Positions 56,400 through 64,000 of a stretch of 64,000 bases of DNA are shown here, piece after piece. This stretch comes from Ectobius pallidus. Lineage: Eukaryota; Arthropoda; Insecta; Blattodea; Ectobiidae. Where the stretch lies: the NCBI GenBank assembly GCA_964059195.1, contig CAXKWD010000006.1:14500530-14564529 (forward strand), read 5' to 3'. Within the stretch, counting starts at the first letter, position 1; each line of letters opens with the position of its first letter. A program made the position numbers and the translations under genes. The notes below the pieces were generated by a model, which saw only the letters and a program-made list of their open reading frames with translations, did no database searches and was not told where the DNA came from.

Positions 56400-57191
56400 T
56401 CTGAACGAGATGATTTATTGGTTCGATGGTTTTATGGTCATTTAACGATGGGTGAGTTTACTGCAATTTAGGCCTGTGGCCGTCGCCCGAATTTTGTCTC
56501 TGAGGAGTTCTTTTAATTGCCTGTAAATCCACAGACAGACCTGTCACATAAATGCCATCGATCTGGACCGGGATCGAACCTTGGACGTCGAAATTGTTAT
56601 TAGTAAATAGGGTTTATTGATGTATTGATTACATACAACCGTAAACATACCAAAATATGTGGGAAAATCATCTAAATGGCGTATGAATTCCTGCCTTCCA
56701 AAGAAATGGTTTTGAGTACGTTCTACGTGGAGGCGCTTATCTTACTTCTTGGTTTTTATTGTCTGTATGGGAAAGGCGTTCCGGGGGGGGGGGGGGAAAG
56801 AGCGTGTCAGGTGTTTTCGCTCTTCTGCCCTAAACAACCAAATGATTTACAATGTGTGAGTAGGCCTACTTCTTGCTAATTTTTTTCTATCGCCTAAGGA
56901 TAGTTCACGGACTATTTATGATCACTAGCTCTTAAGACATGCCAATTTAAACAAGAAATCGTAACACTATTATTTATAAGAAAAGTTAAATAACACATGT
57001 AACATTGGAAATAATAGGCCTGCATTTAAAAGTTCAGTATTTTATTATTTAATGAAATAAATATTTCAGAAAATAGAGCTTAAATAACTTGAATGGAGCT
57101 TTAGGTTTTGATTTCGGGGGAGTTCGGACCCCCTGGACCCCCCCCCCCTTCCCTAAGCCACTGGCCACGCGTCTGATGACACCAGTTGTCC

Positions 57192-57237
<46 letters not shown>

Positions 57238-57687
57238 AATTTAAAAAAATATTTGAAATCTTAACACATCCCTAAAAACGAAAAGTACTTGTATAATATA
57301 AGTTACGTTATAAATATGATATATTAATGCGAATATATTAATATATTTCTAAAAATGTAACTGTAGTTCATTTCTTTATTGAAGACTAGGCGTAATTGGG
57401 TTCTGAAGTCTTCTTATAGTAAGTTATGTTTGCTCAAATTATGATAGTTTACAGTAATTAATTCGTAGATAAATTTCAGTTTCGCGTAAGGTGTCCTTTA
57501 GTACCGGTATTACAACTTAAAAACATTTGGGTTAAAGTAAACTGCTTATCAGTTCTTGTAGAATGTATTTGTGAATGCACTTATTAGTTGTGTTAAAATG
57601 CGATAACATAAAGATAATAATAGTTCCTTTGCATTTTTAAAATGTTTGATTTTCAAATACCAAGCATGTTTAAATTATAATACAGTA
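56400..57687. other. No recognised gene; microsatellite and G/C runs
   Basis: Contains G12-like and C10-like runs (near 56785 and 57137), an (ATA)n array at 57192-57236 and a B-box complement (CCGGGATCGAACC near 56569). No coding sequence is supported. Confidence 0.4.
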
Positions 57688-57728
57688 CAGTCATCCCTCG
57701 ATATAATGCCACCATCCGTTCTCTAACA
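57688..57728 (+). mobile_element. Tigger/pogo-like left end
   Basis: CAGTCATCCCTCGATATAA after TA resembles the terminus of the element at 29804. A matching right end was not found in the window. The Harbinger-like element at 57732 would then lie inside it. Confidence 0.4.
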
Positions 57729-57731
57729 TTA

Positions 57732-60239
57732 AGGGTGGCGTGCACCAAACTCATGCCATTTACTCTTTTAGTAAGCCTTACTTCTTTAGTTCTAACTACT
57801 TTAGTAAGCTACTCTTTTAGTAACCGTACTCTTTTAGTAAGGACGGCGTGCACCAACCAGGAGTAAACTAAACTCGGCGGCTTTCAACATAGAGGAATGT
57901 ACTAAAGAAGTAAAAATTTTATTTACTCCCAGAGTAAATGAACTTACTCCACAAGTGGTGGAGAGCACCAACACGGAGTACGTTACTAACGTAGTAAGTT
58001 GTGGAGTAAATAAGGCCAATATTTACTCCTACTCAGGGGTGGAGTAAAGTTGTGGAGTAAGTGTGTTCTGTGGCATTTGCGTGAGTTATGAGTTAAAATA
58101 TCACATTAAATGGATTACATAGTTCAAACTGAGGATAAGTTATTGAGATGAAGAAGGTTGTATACCAAAAATGAGAGTTGTGGCAGGTGATTTAATAAAT
58201 ATTAAGCGAACCATACCTAGTGGGGCATTTAATAACGTAAATAATTAAGCTAATAAATCCTTACATGAAATTTTGGCGTTTGGAAGAAACGATGTCAGAT
58301 TCTCGCTACATCCATGTGATTTCAGCCAGTCAAATTTGGAAATATCATTGCGGAGAGCGATCCAACTAGGAAGACGTCCACCAAAGGTGAGGGGAAGAGT
58401 GAGTGGAAGGGACGTTTGCATTGCACGGTACAAGGAGCTCATGTGCTCCTAAATATCTTCCTAGCTGGATCGGCCTTTAGATGTTGCAGTTCTCCCTAAC
58501 TTTGGGTCAGAAAACGACGATGTATTTCAAGCTAATCATATGGATACAGATATCGGCGAGGTATAGTACATTCCAATAAATGAAAGCCTCCGTTCTTGGA
58601 GCTACCCAGAAAACACTTCCCCCTGCTACTTAACCATAGAATTACTGAACAATAGGTGATTCTCATTGTTAAACGATTTAATGTAATTATTGTAAATTAA
58701 TTTTATTACATTACACTTCTATAGCTTAACTTAAAGCACAACATTGCGAATGCCAGATTATAATAATAATTATAAGAGCTAAAAGTTCAATAGTTGCACC
58801 CGCAGTGTTAATGAATAATATGTCCTTTTTTCTAACCCAGGTGTAAAAATGTCCAAACAGGCCACATCGGAAGAAAATTTGACTGACTCTGGGATTAGCG
58901 TACATTGAGAAGGGGACACATTGTAAAACCATTCCTTAAAGACTCCCCAAGTCTCGAATGGTGGAGTGAGACGAGACTTTCATGTTTGGGAATAAACTAT
59001 AACAGATGCTGCAGGTCTATAGTATGCTGCTAACTATTTAATTAACCCTGTGGACAGGAAAGTGAGAAGCATTATAAACTATATAGAAAAAAAATGCCAA
59101 CATGAGTGCCGAAAGAAAATTTTAAGGAGGGGCCCGGAGGTTGAAGCTGCACAGGATCTAGAGAAGTAGTCACTGAAATTATTTTTAATCACACAACCAT
59201 CTACATAATTATTATTGGAGTTCATAGCTTCCGAAATATTGTACCGCCATTTTTTGTTTAAATATTACATTTCTCAGTTGTAATATTATTATTTTTATAA
59301 GGTAATATTTTTTAAGTAAATGTTCTGTGCATTTGAAAAAGGACAGAAACATAATGCCCCTTATTAGTTTTGTTATCCTTTTTATCCCCCCCCTTTTTCA
59401 TGATTTTGTGTAATACTTATTAATATTGTTAAACAGTCAATAAGTAAGTTATTAATAATTCATTATAGTGAGATTTATGATAAACAACTATAGAATAATT
59501 GATTTATCGTTTCTGGGGAAGAATATGTAACTTTAGGAAGTATAAATATTTTAATATATTTTAGAACTTTATTATTATTATGAGAGAAATAATTATAATA
59601 TTGACAGCGAATCAATTATGAAAATCAACTGGAAATTCCAATTGTTTGCATTATAATACAGAAATAGGTTGCACAAAAATTGTAATCACAGTACCCATAC
59701 GTAGGCTACTAAACTGAAAATACTCAATTGAAGGAATTAAAATTAGTAATGAATAAAACATTACTATTAGACCTATTTTAAAACATAAAGATTGTCATTA
59801 GTAATATTTGGAACAACCCAAATTCATATTCATTGTTTCAGCGAACCTTTCCTTTTCATTATCTGGCACTTGAATAATACTGGCAATTGAAATGCACGTG
59901 TTCTGCTGCGCTGCACTAACGTTTCTGCTCTGTTCTGCGCAGAATTCGACTACTTCTTTAGTAAAAATCGCTTACTACTTTAGTAACAACTAAAGAAGTA
60001 ACTATCAATTGAGCTCTCCAACACCAACTAAAAGAGTAAGTTACTAAAAGAGTAGCACTAAAGTAGTAAATTTAGGAAGGGAACCTTACGTAACAAAAAC
60101 CGGTTTGTCTGTCTCACTCTAGCACATTACTCGTATGACTCAAAGAGTGAGACAGATGTACTGGTTCTTGTATACTCCAGGTCTCCGTCTTAAATTTACT
60201 ACTTTAGTAAGATTTACTCCTGGATGGTGCACGCCACCC
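57732..60239. mobile_element. Harbinger-like element (2.5 kb), no intact transposase
   Basis: The termini (A)GGGTGGCGTGCACCA and inverse are flanked by TTA on both sides, fitting PIF/Harbinger (TWA duplication). Both subterminal zones (57765-58080 and 59945-60225) carry many copies of TACT(C/T)(T/C)TTTAGTAA-type motifs in either orientation. The interior has short open frames (58240-58442 minus, 58841-58910 plus) that I cannot assign to the DDE or MADF/Myb proteins of this group. Confidence 0.6.
60092..60171. repeat. Short hairpin repeat, copy 2
   Basis: AACAAAAACCGGTTTG and its near-inverse enclose the CTGTCTCACT/AGTGAGACAG stem and the loop AGCACATTACTCGTATGA, as at 41225-41305. It sits among the right subterminal motifs of the Harbinger-like element, with TA on both sides. 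Confidence 0.75.
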
Positions 60240-60828
60240 TTAGTGGCACAAAGAGATGGTGGCACTAAAATGAAATTTAATTTTTTAAATAAAAATGGAA
60301 TAATGCAATATTTCCTATTCATCTCCGACTAACAGTTCCCCCCACAACAATGAAAAATGCGATGCAATAACCTGCTGGCTAGACTTTGGAAACCTTTCAC
60401 TGATTTCACAAACTTATCGTTTCTCTTGAAGTGTAACAACAGAGCTCTTCATTTTAACATCTTATGAGTAACTGTACTGTTAACAGCTGGAAACTGGACT
60501 AAAAAAGTGAAAGTTTGGAATGTCTCAGTTTTGAAGGTCTCGTTCTACCTGCTCTACCCTCACGCAGGTTGTATGTCCGACTTCTTAACATAGCTTTCTC
60601 ATTCCACCGCACTACATTTACAGTTAGTGGCAGGGGAACACTCACTTCTTGGAAATACAATTCAGTATGTTTCTTAAATAATCTTCCTAACATTCACGCC
60701 AGTTTTAAAATAATTCTGCAACCGAAAAAATGACTAAGTTATATTTTATAAAAATCTTGTCTTGTATTCACTGGTACTAAATGAATTGGCACAGTAACGA
60801 GGTTTCTTATGTATTTTACTAGCTTAAA
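60240..60828. other. No recognised gene
   Basis: Contains GGTGGCAC motifs near 60242 and 60258 that mirror GCCACC at 57709, perhaps the interior of the Tigger-like element. Nothing else could be supported. Confidence 0.35.
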
Positions 60829-61643
60829 AGACCCGGCGTCGCCCGGGTTTTGTATTTTGTAATTGGAAATTAGCTTATGAAGGATTTTCAATTTTAAATT
60901 CTAGGTCCTTATATAGGCATTTATAATTTGAAATAGGAAGAACGACTTATTACACTCAAACTATTCCCTCAGAAAACGCTTGATATAGTTTTTTATGGCT
61001 CATAGAGGATCTAGAATTTTGCATCCCATCGCTTGTACAGTGCACAGCAAGCCTGGTAGAGGTTTAAATAAGAAGAAACAGAAATTCCTGTAACATAAAA
61101 TTGTAATATCGAGGCGGGGAATTTCCCTTTCTTATGTTACCATAAAGCCTTCATACTTTTCTCTCCAAAAACCTGCGATATAATATAATAATATACACAT
61201 TACCATACCTCGTTTTGTTTTCTCTATGTCCAGGGTAGAGAAAGTTATGTGATTCCATTATTTTAGTGGATTTCATTCTGTAATATTTATTTATAACATG
61301 AATTATTTTGATAACTTCTCTTATTTGTCAAAAGTGCATTTCATTTGTTTCTTCCAAGCCCACCTGATACCATTTGGCAACAATATATTCTGTGATTTGG
61401 AATTGATAATTCTATGTAAAAAGGGATTAAGTATTTTCAAAAACATTTAATTTTTGGCATTTAGAATCAGAATTTTTCAAAATCCTTTCTTAGTGAGCAC
61501 CTACATTATAAAACGAAGGTACTGTCAAAATTCCAAGTCTCTACCTGTTATAGTTTAGGCTGTACGTTGATTCCTGTCATTCAGTCAATCAGTCAGTCAT
61601 TCATTCAGTCAGTCAGGACAAAGCCTTTTATATATATAGAGAT
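60829..61643 (-). mobile_element. Helitron, nonautonomous, complete (copy E4)
   Basis: On the minus strand it starts TCTCTATATATATAAAAGG after A and ends in the imperfect hairpin CCCGGGCGACGCCGGG, then CTTTTAAGCTAG before T. The 5' end is followed by a (CTGA)n-like run. The 5' half matches E1 and E5 and the 3' half matches E6. No Rep/helicase gene. Confidence 0.75.
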
Positions 61644-62144
61644 ATGGGAGAAGATCCGTTCACTTGCATTTATTGGCGCAGTGCGAGGGTGGCACTGTAA
61701 AGAGGGGCATTATATCGAGGTTCAAAGGATGTTTAAAATGTGCATAGGAATTCATGCAGCATTGCAATTATTGCATGTAGTTAGTAGGCCTAGTAGACAA
61801 CCGAAAATGTATCCTAAGTTTCATGTATAACAGAAAAAATGCTAGTAAAGTATGAATCGTAGAAGTAAAACAGGATTCTTTATCTTTCGTTTCCGGTGCT
61901 TGTCACTTATCTTTGTTAGTCGTTCTTCCTGGACTAAATTCAGTATTTGTTCACAGATGCTATCGGAAGATGTGACTGGATTCACACCAGAGCACAGAAT
62001 AAAATGAATATAATGCTATCGCGGCTCACACGGTGAAACTGTGGATGTAAATTAGTTACCATTGTCATTGTAGGAAACATTTACGCTGCCGCATGTTTCA
62101 TTCATTGGATTATAACGTTACTATTTAGAATATATATATATATA
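61644..62144. other. No recognised feature
   Basis: Mixed sequence; an 87-codon plus frame at 61567-61830 overlaps the Helitron end and shows no domain. Confidence 0.4.
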
Positions 62145-62258
62145 TACCGCATTTTACGGACCATAAGACGCAGTTTTTTGTCTTAAAAACAATAGTCCGA
62201 AGTACACTAAAAAAAATTAAAATTATAGTAAATATTGCAAGAATACCATAGTTACAAA

Positions 62259-63215
62259 CAGAGGCGTAACGAGGGGGGGGGGTTGGGGGTTTGAAACCCC
62301 CCCCCCATTGATTAAAAAAAGGAAAATTGTACAATTTGTTTAAGTCTGCTTATAAATCACTTAATCTACTCTTATACAATTCAACGGCCCTAAATAGCGT
62401 GCTTGCTCGCCCGCTTCGTGAGACATCGGGTATACTCGGCGATGTTCGTCTCTCGCAGTCTAAACTTTCATGACGACTACAAAATTAGGAAGGAAAACCG
62501 TTTCTTTATTATATAAGGCCTAAGTGAAATGAACACAATTAACAAATATTCTCATTTTATTTTTACTTACAATTTTCATAGCTCTGAACCACAAACATTT
62601 TTAATAATCTACCAGTGTCATTTTCTTAAAAATCCTGGAGTCAATGAATAATGGCGGGTGAAGCCGGGGGCAACAGCTGTAAAATATTGATGGTTTTATC
62701 TCTTGAAATATCGCTGATAATAATAATCCAAACAAACCATTCCTTCCCTTGAAACATTATATAATTTCTGAAAATTACACTGAATTGATAAAATAAAATT
62801 CACATCATATTCATGTCAATAAACAGCTGAGAAACAATACGTATTATGTGTTCACAGGTTCTTTGGAACTGCATAATCGATTCTGATATAGTTTTCGTGG
62901 AATGTACTCTAAAGCAGGAATTTTAGCTGTTTCATTGATTATTAATGGCTTAGTTTATGAATGATTCGCGTGCAAGTGGTAATAAATATAATGCTTTAAT
63001 AATTATTATACTCTTAATTTTTAATTATTAAAAGAATTATCGTGGCGAAGCCACGGGCACCTCCTAGTATGAGTATAAAGCGTGGGAAGCTTAAAACTCG
63101 TTATTGTGCATCTTAATTTTTAAAAATTTTCCGGGGGAGGACCCCCGAACCCCCCTCTCCCTGAGGGGTCCACATGTTATAACCCCCCCATATGGTCGGC
63201 CTGGTTACGCCTATG
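62259..63215. mobile_element. hAT-like element P inside Q
   Basis: The ends CAGAGGCGTAACGAGGGG and inverse (CATAGGCGTAACCAGG) are flanked by a perfect 8-bp duplication, GTTACAAA (62251-62258 and 63216-63223). G and C runs follow each end. Without the Helitron inside it, it is only about 254 bp. Confidence 0.85.
62365..63067 (+). mobile_element. Helitron, nonautonomous, complete (copy E3)
   Basis: Starts TCTACTCTTATACAATTC after A and ends CACCTCCTAG before T. It aligns along its length with E2 in opposite orientation. The internal near-terminal GGGTGAAGCCGGGGGCAAC at about 62655 looks like a second Helitron-type end, suggesting a composite structure in both copies. Confidence 0.75.
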
Positions 63216-63743
63216 GTTACAAACAAGGTGTTATAAACGGTAAAATAGTTACAAATTTTAGCACAGACTGTACACCACTGCACTTGCCACAATCATAAAA
63301 TTAGGGTAGCTAGAAGCCGGGTATACAATGCGAAAAGAAAGGAATGTTGAGTTCTTTTATACAAAAGGAGTGTCTCCGCCGGGTGGTTTAAATGAATGCA
63401 GTGACCTCTAAACAGCCTTGTCCCGTTACACTTACCGTATGCTGAATTGAGGGTTAGAGGGTGTAAAAGTGTTTTCAGTCTTTAATGAGAAATCATTTCA
63501 GTTGTTAAAATTTACGCGATGCCACCTGTACAGAAGAGATTTTCGTACAACGCAGGGTTTAAGTTAGGAGTGATTTACACTGATTCCATTGTACAATGTT
63601 TTAATTTGCTTATGTAATGAAGTATATTATTCCCTTTAAATTTTTGTTTAGAATCACATTAAATTTTGTTTTCCTTTAAATTTCCATCCTAAAATTAAGG
63701 TGCGTCTTATGGTCCGGAGCGTTTTGTGGTCCGTAGAATACGG

Positions 63744-64000
63744 TAGGCCTATGTTATCAGCGCTTAGTTGGAAGTGAAAAATTCATTATTTTTTTATTGG
63801 TAGGTGATATTTATAGGATCCATTTGTTATAATTCACGTGCGAGGCAATTGGACATAACTTAATTCCGAATAGTCCAGTTACTATCTATTTCCTAGAAGG
63901 GACATAATGACAATAAATACCGGTGCGAGCTAATATGGATGTCTCTCATTATCTACATTTCAGTGACATCGATGTTCAGGCGCCCGAACAGAAATTCCCT
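63744..64000. other. No recognised feature
   Basis: Begins with a TAGGCCTA octamer right at the edge of element Q. Otherwise unassigned. Confidence 0.4.

Larger units (their letters stand above)
62147..63743. mobile_element. Outer inverted-repeat element Q of a three-layer nest
   Basis: The termini CCGCATTTTACGGACCATAA and inverse (CCGTATTCTACGGACCA...) are flanked by TA. CCATAAGACGCA occurs inverted near both ends. The superfamily is not certain. It contains the hAT-like element at 62259-63215. Confidence 0.7.

Noticed and set aside
1..64000. CRISPR arrays, bacterial operons, rRNA genes, or viral genes
   Set aside because: No spaced identical repeats, no ribosome-binding-site-led gene clusters, no rRNA-like conserved blocks and no viral protein motifs were seen. 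The window is clearly eukaryotic and transposon-rich.

Overview
This 64 kb window is AT-rich, repeat-dense eukaryotic DNA. I see no intact host protein gene, no rRNA and no functional tRNA gene. The best guess for the source is an insect, possibly a polyneopteran such as a cockroach. The reasons are twelve perfect TTAGG telomere-type units at 56286-56345 with CCTAA arrays near 1.5 and 12.1 kb, an insect-style transposon set (mariner, hAT, Helitron, Chapaev, tRNA-derived SINEs, LINE tails), and strong over-use of the palindrome TAGGCCTA. The species cannot be fixed from the sequence alone. The only possible host coding signal is a 58-bp segment at 53848-53905 with a textbook splice acceptor and donor, so the window may be intron or intergenic DNA.

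Layout. 0-5 kb: SINE pieces, a truncated mariner-derived foldback arm, a small inverted-repeat element and a foldback mariner with a broken transposase (2268-3217). 5.5-7.3 kb: a dispersed repeat (called F here) split by two insertions, one of which carries a LINE tail. 8.5-9.2 kb: a nonautonomous hAT with a perfect 8-bp duplication. 11-14 kb: two antisense LINE reverse-transcriptase remnants, a SINE-like pair in opposite orientations and an inverted-repeat element. 15-18 kb: two copies of a composite repeat (called S) with tandem units and a tRNA-Ser-like module. 20.5-25 kb: a 3-kb inverted-repeat element holding a SINE and the C-terminal part of a retroelement, then a LINE tail and a second foldback mariner. 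25-31 kb: Helitrons, hATs and a Tigger-like element with a Helitron inside it. 31-45 kb: hATs and mariner foldbacks inserted into one another, a 135-bp tandem array, two palindromes with tRNA-like cores in opposite orientation, and an internally deleted IS630-type ORF. 47-50 kb: a repeat copy (R) filled by a hAT and an F copy filled by a Chapaev3-like transposon that still has a 228-codon ORF. 52-55 kb: a foldback with a small transposon inside it, a low-complexity expansion, the candidate exon and a fourth foldback mariner. 57.7-60.2 kb: a Harbinger-like element with many short subterminal repeats. 60.8-63.7 kb: Helitrons, one of them at the centre of a three-layer nest.

The elements do not form a pathway. 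Their value is that paralogous copies inside the window act as each other's controls. R1 is the unfilled form of the site where a hAT sits in R2, and copies of F show the unfilled sites of a TA-duplicating element and of the Chapaev3-like element. Four different IS630/mariner families here carry arms of about 195-320 bp made from one end of the element, with only half, or a short tail, of the transposase left. All similarity statements come from reading the sequence and from memory of protein families; no database search was run.
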